The position numbers and the translations under genes were made by a program. Shown here in pieces: positions 12,280 through 25,700 of a DNA stretch of 64,000 bases; positions within the stretch are counted from its first letter, which is position 1, and each line of letters starts with the position of its first letter. The notes under the pieces are model-generated. The model had not been told where the DNA came from, searched no databases, and saw only the letters and a program-made list of their open reading frames with translations. The DNA comes from Morella rubra (Eukaryota > Streptophyta > Magnoliopsida > Fagales > Myricaceae), in contig CM025854.1 in assembly GCA_003952965.2 (NCBI GenBank), positions 4,509,931-4,573,930 on the forward strand. Reading direction: 5' to 3'.

Positions 12280-12473
12280 GCATGCGGCAACGAAAACGTG
12301 GCAACCTCTTACTGACACAAAGGCCACGTAATATTGGTCCGCTCTCTTGATTTTTTGGGTTGTGTTCCCAAAAGCCACCCTAAAACTTGTTCCGCATGCA
12401 AAGCCCCTAGCCTCTCCACTCACCATCTTGCATGTACGTGTCAACAGCTTGCACCCCTCACCGCGCTATATAA
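12280..12473 (+). promoter_or_regulatory. Oleosin promoter with RY, ABRE and TATA elements
   Basis: Directly upstream of the oleosin start are RY-type GCATGC cores at 12280-12285 and 12394-12399 (the latter extending to CATGCA), ACGTGGC ABRE-type boxes at 12296-12302 (plus) and 12323-12329 (minus), an ACGTGTC box at 12436-12442, and a TATATAA box at 12467-12473. RY plus ABRE is the standard signature of seed-maturation promoters bound by ABI3/FUS3/LEC2-type B3 factors and bZIPs. The motifs are seen directly; seed expression is inferred. Confidence 0.75.
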
Positions 12474-12578
12474 TGCCACCGGCACACCTCTCTTTCACAT
12501 CTCCCTCTTGTACTTTTTCTGTCTGAAACACAGATTTTGTTTCTTTCCTTGCTCACTCATAAAGCTCAAGGATCGTCA

Positions 12579-13052
12579 ATGGCTGACCGTGACCGTCCGC
12601 ACCAGCTCCAAGTCCACCCACAACGCCAGTTTGACGGTCCGAAACAACTCCAGCGGGGCGGCCCATCAACGTCCAAAATCCTGGCAGTCCTTGGCGGCCT
12701 CCCGCTAGGCGGCACTTTGCTTGCACTTTCTGGTTTGACGCTCGTTGGCAGCATGATCGGTCTTGCTGTCACCACCCCAATCTTTATCATCTGCAGCCCG
12801 GTTCTTGTCCCGGCCGCTATTGCTATCGGCCTCGCTATCATTGCCTTTTTGAGCTCGGGAGCTCTGGGTTTGACGGGGCTGGCATCACTCTCTTGGGTCA
12901 TCAATTACCTTCGCCAGGCCACTCGGTCCCTGCCGCAGGAGATGGACCAGGCAAAGAGGCGTGTGCAGGATATGGCATCATTTGTGGGCCAGAAGACCAA
13001 AGAAGTGGGCCAAGAGATCCAGAGTAGGGCCCAAGAGGGAAGGAGGACATGA
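12579..13052 (+). CDS. Oleosin (oil-body structural protein), 157 aa
   Basis: Oleosins coat seed lipid droplets and keep them small and stable through drying and germination. The start is the ATG at 12579 ([10 protein letters not shown]), in frame after a 5' UTR that is also open; it lies about 105 bp from the TATA box. Residues 1-32 form a short hydrophilic N-terminus. Residues 33-109 are the long uninterrupted hydrophobic hairpin, with the diagnostic proline knot P67-x5-S73-P74-x3-P78. Residues 110-157 are an amphipathic, charged C-terminal helix ([20 protein letters not shown]). No intron, as usual for oleosins. Length and C-terminus fit a seed oleosin in the OLEO2/OLEO4 group; the paralogue cannot be fixed from sequence alone. 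Confidence 0.97.
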   Translation: MADRDRPHQLQVHPQRQFDGPKQLQRGGPSTSKILAVLGGLPLGGTLLALSGLTLVGSMIGLAVTTPIFIICSPVLVPAAIAIGLAIIAFLSSGALGLTGLASLSWVINYLRQATRSLPQEMDQAKRRVQDMASFVGQKTKEVGQEIQSRAQEGRRT

Positions 13053-14269
13053 GAAAGGCAAGCCAGATGCTAGAGGCTTAAACATATAAGACCACTCCCT
13101 CCGGGGGCAAAATGTTGAAATAATAAAAAGAAGCAGAGAGAAGAGGTTTGGAGGAATGGAAGTAATATGCCTTTGCAGGTTTTTTTAATATATGTTAATC
13201 TTGCTCTTTTTTTCTTCCCCTTTTAGGTGTATGTGTTTGTTCGTGGCACTATAAGCCTGTGTAGAAGTGGATGAGTTTTGCATTGAGATGGGGAACTCTT
13301 GGAAATTCGTCGTGTGCTCCTTTTGTTGTCGCATTAAAAAATGAATTTAAATGTTTTTTTGTATGTCCTGTATGTGCATGTCTCTCCCGCTATCCCTTGC
13401 GCTTAAGGACCTGTTCACCCAGAGGGCAGTCCAATCTATACTACTACTTGTGGCATAAGGGAGATCAATTTTTTGAATCTTTATGGATATATTTCCTTAA
13501 TTCTCCGCTACTTAAAATCAGTCATGGAGCTCAGAAGTAGAAACTTAGATCAGCAATGGTAAAAGGGCATCACTTGGTTTATAGATTTGCTTATGAATAA
13601 CTTGCAGTTGTCGTTTACCAATCCTATTTCTCTGGCGCTTCTCTTCTGCCGGTGGGCGGAATTTCTTTTGCTTTTGAACTCCGTATTAACGGGCTAATGG
13701 CAACCATTTCAGTCCTGGTTCTTACAGAATATATTTCTCCTCTCTAAACGATTTTGTTTGGGCTTTTTTGATGAGGCTACAAAAAACGTACTTTGGGCCT
13801 TCCATTGATGCCTCTGTAGATATCTTCTGACCGTACCGTCTGTCGTCCGTGGTGCAAGTCCGACGGATTTGGTTTCGGGAAACCGCGCAACCGAAGGCAT
13901 AGAGTACTGGGAGGATTTATTTAATCTTTGCTGAATTCAGAGATCTTAAAATCGAATACCTATAAATTTATCTAGAATCAGTCAGATCTGACCTATTTTG
14001 CTATTTCCTACAAGATATAGTTGTGAGATGATTGAGGGCACAAAACTTTAATTAGATGATCGCGGAAAGGAAATCTCATGAACGTACTAGAGGACATGAC
14101 CCTTTCTTATCGAGTTCGCAGGTGGTTGAGAAAAAAGTGTCCTGAATATAAAGCCAAATGCCAGCTGATTTGAGCACAAACCCAAACTTTCACGAGCTGC
14201 ATAAAATGAAATCGAAAAACCCACTGTAGTCGCAGACAGATGATTCAAGCAAGGGATGACAAAACCGGC
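13053..14269. other. Convergent intergenic region between oleosin and the SWD2-like gene
   Basis: Holds the 3' UTRs of both flanking genes. An AATAAAAAG signal for oleosin lies near 13121. The ORFs at 13271-13540 and 13709-13900 match nothing recognised. Confidence 0.7.
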
Positions 14270-17200
14270 TCATTGAGAAGCATGTTCCGATTGTGCAGGT
14301 TCAGTGTCTTTGGAACTAGCCTCAGCATTAAGCTTAGAATTGTCCGGTATCCAAAACGCGAGCACGGTTGATGCAGCGACAAACATCGCCCTACGAGGAG
14401 CCCACTTTAAGCACGATGCCACACCAATGTGACTGTTCCAGCATGCCACCTACAAAGTAAACGAAATAATAACCGTATATCATCCCAGAAGTTTCTGTTT
14501 GGTTTTGTTTTTTGTAATCACAATGCTATGCCACACACCAAGGGCTGTTTGTAATTATTGTACTGCCCTAATCAACCACAGGGTATCGGAGGAACATCCA
14601 TGCTATCGCGCAAGATATCAAACAATTGAAGAGGTAATCGCAATTAGGTGCCTAGAGTGCTCATGGGTAAGTTCTCTGTAATTAAGGATTGGGGTTTTGG
14701 TTTTTCTTTTTGGATGTGTGCTTTTTTTTTGGGGGGGGGGGTTTGGTTTCAAGGTGGAAAGTGACAATTGCTATGATGTTCATGCCTTCCCTAACTTTGG
14801 CCGGAGGAGACTTATAAGATTGATACCTCATTTCGCATGTTGATGTTCCAAGCGTGTAATGTTCCATCTCCTGAGCCTTGACACCAAGGAAAACCAAGCT
14901 TAGATGCAATGTTTGAAACAGAACACGAAAGAAAATCAAAATGGAGTTTGCATTCAATTGTCACTATTAAATCATGAAAGATCATGGAACCAAATCTATA
15001 ACTGATGTAGGGTGGTCTGTTCAGAAGCTATCCAACGTAGTGAGTAACCCATAAGTCCAAATTTTATGTCTCACAGAAGGAAAGGGCTGTGACGAATTGA
15101 TATGGGCTACAAAGTAGAACAGCCATAGCAACATAAAAGATATGAAACAGACATCATAATAATAACTAATATAGATTGGCCTCGGAGAGTCCTTTGGTAT
15201 TTGAGAAAAACACACTAGTTAGTTGTTTGAAACGTCTAAAAAGATTGCAATTTCAATTGTTTCTCCTACTTGGTAACATATTTAGGAGAAACAAATGTAA
15301 AAAGAGTCAAAATGGAAAAACCTGACAATGGACCAGATACAACATGTTAATTTCCAGAGCATGTGGCTAGGGGAAAAAAAATCCAAAGCAAGTAGTATAA
15401 CCGAATACCTGAAACCACGTACTGGCCATCAGGTGTAAAAGTTGCCTCTATATTTGTTGCAGGAGATGGTTCCAAGCTGAACCCACAGCGCTGCGCAAGG
15501 GAAATGTTTACAAGTTACTATAAACACGTCCCACATCTTAAGAATTACCACAATCACAGAGCCAACAGATCTGTGGTACTCTCAATCACATTATGGGAAG
15601 TAGACAAGCTTTGAGGGAAAAATAAAACAATCAGGGTAGCCAACCTTCTCTCCGCCATATGCATCAAGAACATAGATGTTGTTATTGGTGGTCGTCAATA
15701 ACATCGATTTTCCATCATTGCTGAATTTGATATCGCAAACCTCTGCCGTGTCTCCACCAACTAAAAAGGTGTCAAAGGGACCCTACAAGTGGAAAAAATA
15801 AATGCAAACTTTGAATACAGATTGGAAAATTTGGAGATCGAGTATTATGTATAAGAACCTTGTCATAGGAACGCGAATCGAACAATTTAATAGCACCCCC
15901 TTCCATTGCCACAGCAAAGACAAGGCCTTGTTGGTCATATGCAACTGTAGGTCTGCCACGCAAGCGTAGAATTCCCTGATAACTATAACAGTAAGAATGA
16001 ATCATAATATAATCGTGTGTATTTTTTGAATATGTGAAATCCATATCACAATTGTCCACTGACCACATCTAATCATACGAATCACAAGAAACTAGAAACC
16101 AACCTGGCAGGCATTTACACGAAGATCCCAGATCCTGACACTATGATCGAGAGAACCGGACATAAAGCTATCATTAATCGGAGACATGCAGAGGGCAACA
16201 ACCCTGCAACAACATATTTTAAGTACAGACAATACTGGAACCTCAAAAAAGATATAAAATAGGACAAAAAAAAACAGTATTGATAGCTATATTGTCCTAT
16301 GTCATGCATATCGAGTATGTTGATATACAAGATATAACACACCCCTTTCCCGCTTATCAACAGAAGTTTCAACGGGTCATGGGATCCAAACCTCTCTTTG
16401 TGCCCTTTGAAGTAACGAAGGCACCGATTATCATACAATGATAGATACCGCAAGGATTCTGGCAAGTGAAACCGAAGAAAAGGACACGTAAATAGACAAG
16501 GCCGTCAGTTCTCAAATACAAAACAATAGAACTAGACTTGAAAACATGTAGTTTACACATAGGAGCTCACCTCCGGTGGACTCCAGATTGTACCTTGAAG
16601 AGCATATAACAGAGCTAGGATGGTGGGTAAAGCATATACGATCAGCACCATGCCTCTTGTGATATGTGGTTTTGAGCAACCTCAAGTTCATAACAAATGT
16701 CAATTAACAAGAGAGAGAAAGATAGAGAGAGAGAGATAGAAAGAAGGAATTGTAACCATCCATTGTGCTTGGTTATGTATCAGTGGTCAGGTGCTTTTAA
16801 ATTTACTCAGGTTCTTCTTAATTTAGTCATTCTCACAAAAACCATAATCCGAAAAACAATAGTGAATAGTGCACAAAAAGGTTGTTCATAACAGCACTTC
16901 AGCACTCCATCTACACGTACTACTGGGTTTAAAGCAGTTCAGCATCTACGTTTAATTCAACAAATAAGTATCAGACCAAATGACCCAAAAGAAGAACAGC
17001 CATCTTCAGTAGCCATATCGGCTTCCGCGAATTATTGAATCGATGAAAAGCATCTAAATAACGCACAGATTTTTTGCTCCGACTGAGAAAGTACAGCTAA
17101 AGAACATATGATATAGGTTATGATCAACATATTGTCCAATCTGGCTAGGAGTTAACTCACTTAGCATTTGCAATGTCATAGAAACGCACCGAATCGTCCT

Positions 17201-17426
17201 CGCTGGCGGTGACCAGTAGATCTTCCTTCCGATGGAAATCAAGTGAATTTATCTTCCCAACCTGAATATTCGGAAAACAAGCTTCAATATTATACTTCAA
17301 AAAACACTCTCTCAACTCACTTAATTAAGAGTATTTTCAAAAGAAAGCGAAGCTTACGAAGTCCGAAAAAATTGCTCCGATTGACATGCTGCGCACCGTA
17401 TCATCGTTGAGCTCCGTCAGCGACAT
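14270..17426 (-). CDS. SWD2/WDR82-like WD40 protein (S2L/APRF1), COMPASS-like H3K4 methyltransferase subunit
   Basis: Homologue of yeast Swd2 and animal WDR82, a WD40 scaffold that links COMPASS-like H3K4 methyltransferases, and in other eukaryotes phosphatase/termination complexes, to RNA polymerase II. Ten coding exons on the minus strand: 17426-17358, 17261-17161, 16680-16571, 16458-16392, 16203-16104, 15975-15859, 15782-15645, 15490-15409, 14876-14827 and 14449-14270. They sum to 1,014 nt, or 337 residues, the usual family length. The start reads [20 protein letters not shown] and the end is SEHASQ-stop. WD signatures include [41 protein letters not shown] and [12 protein letters not shown]. 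The 50-nt ninth exon is easy to miss but needed for frame. Arabidopsis has S2La/APRF1 (At5g14530) and S2Lb (At5g66240). The FLOE and GT14 genes in this window favour S2La. Confidence 0.95.
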
Positions 17427-19767
17427 CGACTCGTCGATTGATTCTTTGAGTGAGAGAGACCGAGTGTTCTTTCCTATTTTTTCCCCTCCCTGTTCTTCTT
17501 CTTCTCTTTTCTCGTTTTTTTGTTTTCGGCCACTTGCGGTCCGGGCTCCTGGCCCCTACAATTGCAATAGTGTTCGCAGCACTTCGCTAAAAATATTGTC
17601 GTTTGGGCTGGACTCGGTCACAATTGACCAGATACGATAGTCTACTACTAGCCACAAAATAGAAGCATCAATGGTTGTTTTTTTTCCTAGTCAAACTTCA
17701 AAATTATTTTTTAAAATAAATACAACATTAATCCCTTCCATTTGTTGAAAACTAAATAATTACTTAAATTTTAAAATATATAAAATTAATTCTTAAGATT
17801 TTACATTTATTATAATTTTAGTCCTTCGAGACTTTTCAAATATGAATGATTTTAAACTCATGAACTTTTAGTTTACATTCTTAATAGGGAAAATTTTTTC
17901 TCCATTTTCAATGTATTGCAATGATTTTGGCGCTCTAAAATAACAATTTTACTTTATAAAATAATCATATCAAAAAAAATTATCTCTTTGCACATTAAAC
18001 ACAACTTTGTTGTTCGAAGTAAGAAAAATTTAATAAATTATGCAAAATATCTAAAATCAATACACCAGTGAGTGCAATGTAAAAAAAAAAAAATTGGATG
18101 TAAAATATATTTGTCTCTTTTTTCTAAGCACGGGCACACTTTAGCTGTATTAGTTTAAGATAATATAATTTTTCAACTTGAGATTCTAAAGGGTATACGA
18201 TAATTATTTGGTCAGATGTACTTGCCCACTGCACATTTAAAAAATTGAATGATAATTGAGCAGAGGATATGAATTTTTATTGGAAATTGAAGCTCCTGTT
18301 TTGAAATATCTATACTAATATCTAGGTTTGGGTATAGAAATAGAAGATAATTCCCGAATTTGTTTTGCATGCTTGACTTGTAAACTCAACATATCTATGT
18401 AACTGGTTTAAGTATTTTATTCTCAGCCTAACTCACTGTTATTTGGACTAACAAACATCTTCTGTAATCCTATTTTACTATGAAACTTGCAGCAGACTGT
18501 TAACCAATTTCCGCATTTCTAAATATTTAGGGATAAATATACTCTTCACTTCTCAATTTTGGGCGATCTACCGCATTGTACCTTAATTTTTAAATTACGA
18601 GACATTTCACTCAGGAACTTTGGAAAAGTTCTAGCACGTTGCATCTTGCACGTAATTTTTTGATTTGCAATTTTACATTTATATCCTCAACTCGTTTTTT
18701 TATGTTGACCCCTTGTAAAGGTATAAATATAAAGTCATACATTAATGGTATGATATAATATACAATAACTTGTAAAGTTTAAGAATGAAATGTCTTAAAA
18801 TTCAAAGTTTGGGGTACAATATGACAGATCCCCCAAAATTCAAGGGATATTTATCCCTTATCATAACATACATTTTTTTTGTGTTTTTATTATATTTGGA
18901 AACAAGTTTGGTCAAATATGATGGGGAATATAAATGGTTCTTATTGCAAGCTTTTTGTATATTCATTTTATTGCAATATTATATTTTTGTATTCATCTCA
19001 TTGCAAGTCTGTTTACTTTTCATTTTCAAACGGCAGGGACATGGCTTTATTTTGTTTATTGTTCCTTTAACAAAAAATTTATTTTTAATAATTTTCTTAT
19101 AGATTTTATATTTGCTCTCAAATTTATTTGTATGTAATTGAGCCCCTAAACTATTTCTATATTGCCTCTGCTTTGTCACGTGTTTAACAAGGTTAGAAAA
19201 AAAAATGTTTAACCAATTTCAATTTTTACAATACGATTTATTTTCATATCCCACGAGTTCAAGAATATTATTCTTATCTCGCACTCATCTGTGAGTATGT
19301 GACTCGCAGTTCAGGACGTTGATAGTGTCAAATTCTTTTGAGGTTGAAACTTTTTTCAATTACAAACACGTGGCACTATGATTAAGTAGACTCGATTGAA
19401 AAAGAATAAGACTATTTATGAAAAAAATGAGGATCAACTATCATAACTTATAGTAAAAGCAAATAGATAACCTATAAAAAAAAGCAACTACATAGCTTAG
19501 AAAAAGATATAAAATAACGATTATAGAAACTTGAAAATTACTAATTTGTAGAAATGTGTAAGATATTATCGCAACGATACAAATTATATTTTGACCGTCA
19601 ACCTCCGTGGAATCCAAAAACATTAACGGAGATTATACATGAGTGGTACGGTACAGGATGGGAGTACGTTGGATTGACTAGACGACGTCGTTTGCTTACT
19701 GCCCTCTTCGGCTTCTTGTTTCGTTGTCTGCGACTGACACCGTCAAGCTCTTACTATCGCTCTTTCC
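17427..19767. other. Divergent intergenic region between the SWD2-like gene and RST1
   Basis: Shared upstream region of two head-to-head genes. It is very AT-rich, with no recognisable protein. A foldback MITE lies at 18530-18857; the ORFs at 18785-19179 overlap or adjoin its right end and are AT-rich noise. At 19680-19694 a near-palindrome, AGACGACGTCGTTTG, sits about 80 bp before the RST1 start. Confidence 0.75.
18530..18857. repeat. Foldback MITE with long imperfect inverted repeats and TTA duplication
   Basis: The left end is GGGATAAATATACTC; the right end, reverse-complemented, is GGGATAAATATCCCTTG. Similarity between the arms extends about 100 bp (shared AATTTTGGG, GATCT, ATTGTACC, AGACATTTCA, AACTT blocks). 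Flanking bases are TTA at 18527-18529 and TTA at 18858-18860, a 3-bp target duplication as in PIF/Harbinger-type MITEs, though 3 bp in AT-rich DNA is weak evidence. No coding capacity. Confidence 0.75.
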
Positions 19768-22700
19768 ATGGATTCATACGCGCCATTACTCGAAAAGATT
19801 CGAGTGCCTCAACCATCGCTGCAAAAGTTGGCTGTAATTTCGATATTCACGAAGCTCCGGTCGGCACCTGAGTACCTAGATTCCGAATCCGGACCCGGGA
19901 GAGAGGCCATCGCTCAATGCCTCCAGTCGACCTCTCCGGCCGTCGTGGACCAATCGGTTCGCGAGCTATGCCGCCTTGTGACAGACTCTCATATGGAGAT
20001 CTCTCGCGGCTTGCTGGAGCTCCAGTCCGCGCTAGATGGATCCGACGCGAAGTTTGTCGACCTTTTCGTAAAAGGAGTGGGGTTTATGGTTCGGTTCGGG
20101 TTTCAGAAGAACAATGGCTCGTGGAAGTTGAGTTTGACGGAGACTCACCCTTTTGTCAAGGTGAGAAAAATAAATGACTTTAAGAATGTGTTCCGTCTTG
20201 TAGAGTTGGAATTTAGCCTTCCACAGCGTTTTATTTGGACTTCGATTTTTACGTTAGAACTTGATTCACGACCATTTATTAATGCAAAATACAAATTAAG
20301 ACCAAGCCTTCTGGTGCAAATTCAGTACAACGAAACTACGACTGTAGTTTTGTGGACAATCTGGGTATTGGTGACTCCAATTAGCTAAATAAGAACTGAG
20401 CCTCGAACCACTGTTTGTAACTGGTGGCAGGTTCTCTCATGCCGACTGGAGGTTCAGTCTGAGCTCGTGCAGCAAGTTCTACTATTTACGGCACAGAATA
20501 AACGGCTGGGAATGAAGGAAGTTTGCGACTTCTTAAGACCGTTTTTGAATTATTCGATTTTAAGGATACCATTTTCAGATTCTTCATCGTCTTTGTTTGC
20601 GAGGCATTTAATATCATCAATGGCATCTCTTTGTTCCTCATTCCCGCTCGAGGCAATGCCAATTTTGAAGTTGCTAATGGAATGTGCAAAGTATCTCCCA
20701 GGCGGAAGTTCAGAAGTAAGTACTTGTTTGGCAAAAGAGAAGAAAGGATAAATACACTTGTAGCCCCAGTTAAGGAGGTCTGACACTTTTAACCTAAACT
20801 ATTATTTCTGTCACGTAATCACGAGGGTGAAATTGTAATTTCAGAGGTGAAAATTCAATTCACTTTCTACTCGAATTAGCAAAATGTTTTAACTTAAGAT
20901 GCAAAGTGTCTGAAATCAAACTATTAAGACTTTTATAGTGGAGTGTGCAAAGTATATGTATCCTGAAAAAGAATTTGGCAGAGTATTGTCCAATTTTGCT
21001 CCATTTATTTTGTTAAGGCGACAATTTTGGTAGAAGTTTGTTTCCTTCCATTCAGCTTAGCTTATCTTGATCTCATTTCTTGATTATTTTCAGGGATTTA
21101 GGAATTTTATGCACTCTGTAGAATGTATTGTGGATGCATATATAGTGGTATTCAGAAATTTGGCCGGAAGGGGATTGGTATGTTCTTATAACTTTGCTTC
21201 AGTGCACCCTTCGATTTGTGCCAGAATTTTTCTTTCTTATTGTGTCTTCTATCTGCTGGTATGAGAACTATAAGTATATTGAATTTGGAGTTAGGCAGTC
21301 AACAGCGAATCATCTATAGTTATTACTATTATTTTTTCAGATCATTTTTATATATGTCCATGTTCGCAGATGATCACTGAAGCTCAACTATGCGGTGTGG
21401 AACTGTTGGATACTGTTCTTTCTCTGTGTACATGTCAGCACTGCTTCTCTGGCGGGTATGAGCCCATAGTTGAACTGGGAAGGCACTTGTTGTTTGTCCA
21501 AAGAGATCATGGGCTGCGATATTTACCTGAATTATCATCAGCTGCGCTATCCTTATTTGTTATTCTCATACGGTCCGAGCTTGAGCATGAACAACTTTCG
21601 ATATTGAAGCTTCTTCACTTCCTCCTAAATTGGAAATATGAAAATGGTATGCTGAACTGACAGCTTTATTCACATTCTGTTAAATCGAAAACACATTTGA
21701 TATTTCACAATTTTGACACTGTAATTTCGTGTTCTCTGTTTAGAGGTTGTTGTCACTGTCAATCGATGTTATTTGTCGTGAATATCCATGCAGTTATACA
21801 GGCATTTGATTTGCGCAGTATTTTTATATGCCTTGTGCACCTAGGAATTTTGGTTTCTTTCCTTGTTCTTATTATGCGCCTGTGATCATTTCCTTATGCT
21901 TAGCTTCTTGAACAAATGTGCTGTGACTATAATCTCACTTTGATCACCTTTTGTTTTCTAGTAACAGCTGCTTCCTCTATTCAACTGGCTTAGTTTTGTT
22001 CTGTATGTGTTTCTCGGTTCATTTGAAAATGTTACTGATTCTGTTATGTCAATGTTTTTCTTCTTCCTCCTGCTACTTTGCTTGTACAATATTTGCTGCT
22101 GCAGAATATGAGATCAGGAAAACTGCATCTGTTATGAGTGAAGAGCTGTTATTCTTATTTCCTGTAATCAGCCTCATTTCATCTCCTTCAAAATATCTGA
22201 AGGGGGCAGCAACTGATTTGCTCGTCTCATTAGAAAAGATCCTAGTAAAGGCATGGATATCACCGAAGAATGAATCAGCAATGGAAGGGAGATTTCCATC
22301 TCTCAGCACACCTGGATCCATTGCGTTTAGGCTTCTGAAACATTTATGGTTTCAGGTTCCTTCTTATTATCTCTTATCTGGATTTTTCCACTTGAAATTA
22401 TTTTATTCGAGCTTTGATTTGATGAATATTTATTATGGTGCTAGACAGAATGTTGAACATTACTTCAAGTGCTTATGTTGGTCTCTGTTTCAAATTCATG
22501 ATTAAAGAAGAGTGAGCCTAACGTCAGCATAATTATCTGCTGGTCTCTGATTTACCTGTATTAGGGATGGGATAAGTAGTCCAACTGTGGGAATATGTTA
22601 ATACAGATATGGAACTCTTGCCAGCAACATAAAAGTTCTTTTCTTTTTCTTTCTCTTCAGGATCAGTATTCATTATCCAGCTTCTTCTTTTTAAATTTTG

Positions 22701-25700
22701 CTTCTAGTTGTAAAGCTGAAGGCAAAGAGATGTTTAATTTACCAAGATCTTGGGCTTCTCAACTAAGACACTACTCTTTATGGATCGGTGACAGACGAAA
22801 ATCCTCTCTAGCTCTCTCTCAGTCTCAAGAATTGTTTTTAACTGGTAATTGGTTGTTGGTTGTGTTCCTTAGCACACAATAATCAGAAGTGGTTTGGTTA
22901 GGCTTAATCTTTAGAGGTAAGGTTCATTTGGATTATATACATTGTTCTGTTATTTGCCTTGTAGAGATGCCCCTGTTGCTCAGTGCTGTTGCTGGTGTTT
23001 TGGTGATGCATCGGTCACTGGGGAGTGCTGCTCTAGATACTTTGGCCTCTATTGGTGTCATGGATGCTAAACTGGGGGTTCCTTTGTTGCTAGCAATCCT
23101 ATTTTATAATAACATATTCACCAGGAATGACTTCGTAAATGATAATTTCCTGGTAAGCTTTCTTTTCCGTGCTGGTTTTGCGTTACACTTAATGTAAGGG
23201 CATATTAGCTTTTCCTCTTGGCTCTGTCATTTATCATATTATCTAGAAGTTCCTTTTTCAACTGTTCTTCCAGCTGAAGAGCTTGGAAATTCTTCCATCA
23301 CTTGGTTCGCATTCAGTGATGATTCCGCTAATTCTGCAAACTATCTTGCCAATGCTTCACAAGGATGCAAAACCGTATGTAGCCCGAAGAAAATATCTTT
23401 TGTGTATTTTTTTTATTGATTCTTTCATGAGAGTGGTGTTTTGCTTGTGACAGCATGTTTCATGGCCATTTTTTCTAAGGTCGTGGTGGAAATTCATTAT
23501 TCACATACTGGCATTGAGAAGGACTCAGTTGTTGTATCTAAAATTCAATATAAATTACACCTGTAGCTAAAGGAAGGTCATAGCTTGAGAGTGAATTGTG
23601 ATGATGCTTGATGTTTGTTAACTATTCTGTAGCCTTGGCTACTACACATGTAGACAAATCTAATTGTCCAAAAATATGGCAGTCAAAGCAATCCAACATT
23701 ATCCCTTCCCAAACACTTGTATCAGGAGAAATATCACAAAAAACCCTTTAGGTAGGACCATGACTTGCTCTGTCTTTTCCGTTCTCAATATGTTCAGGTG
23801 ACATAGAACTCCATATACTGATCATCTAGAAGTTTATTTTTTAATATCTCTTACTATGTTAAGTTGCGAGGTTGCAGGCAGCTTGCTTGACCAATGGTGT
23901 TGGTCTCTAGGGATATCTTGTTTGCCTTTTGGCTTACAATCTTTCATGTTGTGGCTTCACTGTCCCTTGTCGTTTATTTCATACTATCTGCAAGTCAACA
24001 CTATGCAGCGATCATTTTAGATGTTGAAATGGGATCTTGAACAATTCCGTGACTCTGAAGCTATTAAAGCTCCATTTTCGCTGTATCTGGTTTGTTAACA
24101 GATGACTTGTTAGCACTTATCAGTGGTGCAGGTCATCCAAGCTAGGTCTATTATGAAATTAAAGTTGGGCTTACCAGGGAACATAGGTGTCACTTGTTGA
24201 GAGTAACATGTAGTATTATGTGGTCTTCTTATGTTGTTCTCAGCCTGTCTTAATAGTTTTTTCTTTTTTTATTCAGAACATTATATGCCACAGCCACTCG
24301 TTTGCTTTGTCAAACCTGGGAGACCAATGACCGTGCCTTTGGGAGTTTGCAAGTAAGAACTTTATTGTGCTTCTTTCTTTACTGTCTGATGGCACATAGC
24401 CTTTGTAAAAGCTTGGAACAAAATGCAGACAATGGGATTGCAGAATGGAAGAGGAATAAATAACAAAGTTTGAGGGTTCATTTTACATTTTTTTCCCCTA
24501 GGCTGGTGGGATCGTTACCCAGTGATTGCTTGTATGTTATTAGTATGTTTGTGTGCATTTGGAATCGTGCAGTTGTTTAGTTATGAATAAGACAACTATT
24601 TGGCCTTCTACTGCTGTGGCACACTTAGAGCAAACCTAGATGAGGCTTGACCCTGTTTTTGGAGCTGTAGTGCAGGATGGATCTTTGTAATAATATACAT
24701 ATTAGGTTCTGTTCCGATGTATTATGTATTGAAGTAAAAGAAGCATGTAAGGCAAGAAGATAAAAGAAAACATTTTCCTTTCTGATTTATGTAGATGATG
24801 ATACGGACAACCTGTCTTGGATTTCATACTATCTGACTTAAAACTGTTGATATTCAGAGCAGCTAATAAGTTGTTTCTTTTTGTGCTTTGGTTCTTCTCA
24901 ACATTTAGGGTGTACTGCTCCCAAAAAGGTTCGCTGAATTCATGTCTCAGAGAAACATTTGTCTCAGTATTGCTGCTTCTATTCGGGATGTGTGCAGAAA
25001 GAACCCTGACAGGGGAGTGGACCTTATCTTGTCTGTTTCGGTATGGGTCGTCCAATCTGTTTTGTCTTTGCTTTGTCCTCTGCATGCAGTTCTAAATTTA
25101 ATTCTTTTGTTTTCAAATACATAGGCTTGCATTGAGAATCGAGATCCTGTAATTCAAGCTCTTGGTTTTCAAAGTCTTGCCCACCTCTGTGAAGCTGATG
25201 TAATTGGTAACATTATATGGTTTTGTGCATTTAAAATTGTTTCCATTTTGGGGTAATTCCTCAAGTACAGCTTTAAACTTGGGAACTTGGCTTCTTGATT
25301 TTCCTGAACATATCTGCCTTTTTTTTTTTTTTTTGGATCTATTACACATGCGTGGAAGGATCCATCTGTACTTTGTCTAATGATTTGATTTTGTAATTTA
25401 TCTAAGAAATTCTTATTTCTAATATTATCCTGTCGTATGAAAGTATATTCATTGGATTGTGTGTGTCCAGATTTTTATACAGCCTGGGATGTCATTGCAC
25501 AGCATTTGCTAGATTACTCCGCTGACCCAATTCTTGCACATAGGTAAGTATGTCTGTGTAGGATCTTTTATTTTGAATTATGGGTCCATACAACTAGCAC
25601 TAGTTACCTAATCAATGCTGGCTAAATTTTCTACAAAAGGGGAGCCATGTGGGATTCAACTTATGAAGGAAGTTCCTTTCCATTTGCAACCTATAGGCAA

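Noticed and set aside
12334-12708. Plus-strand 124-aa ORF overlapping the oleosin start
   Set aside because: Other frame of the promoter and oleosin 5' end; the oleosin frame has the proline knot and hydrophobic hairpin.
18785-19179. Aromatic-rich ORFs (about 60-105 codons)
   Set aside because: Very AT-rich sequence overlapping or adjoining the right end of a MITE; composition explains the Phe/Tyr/Leu bias.
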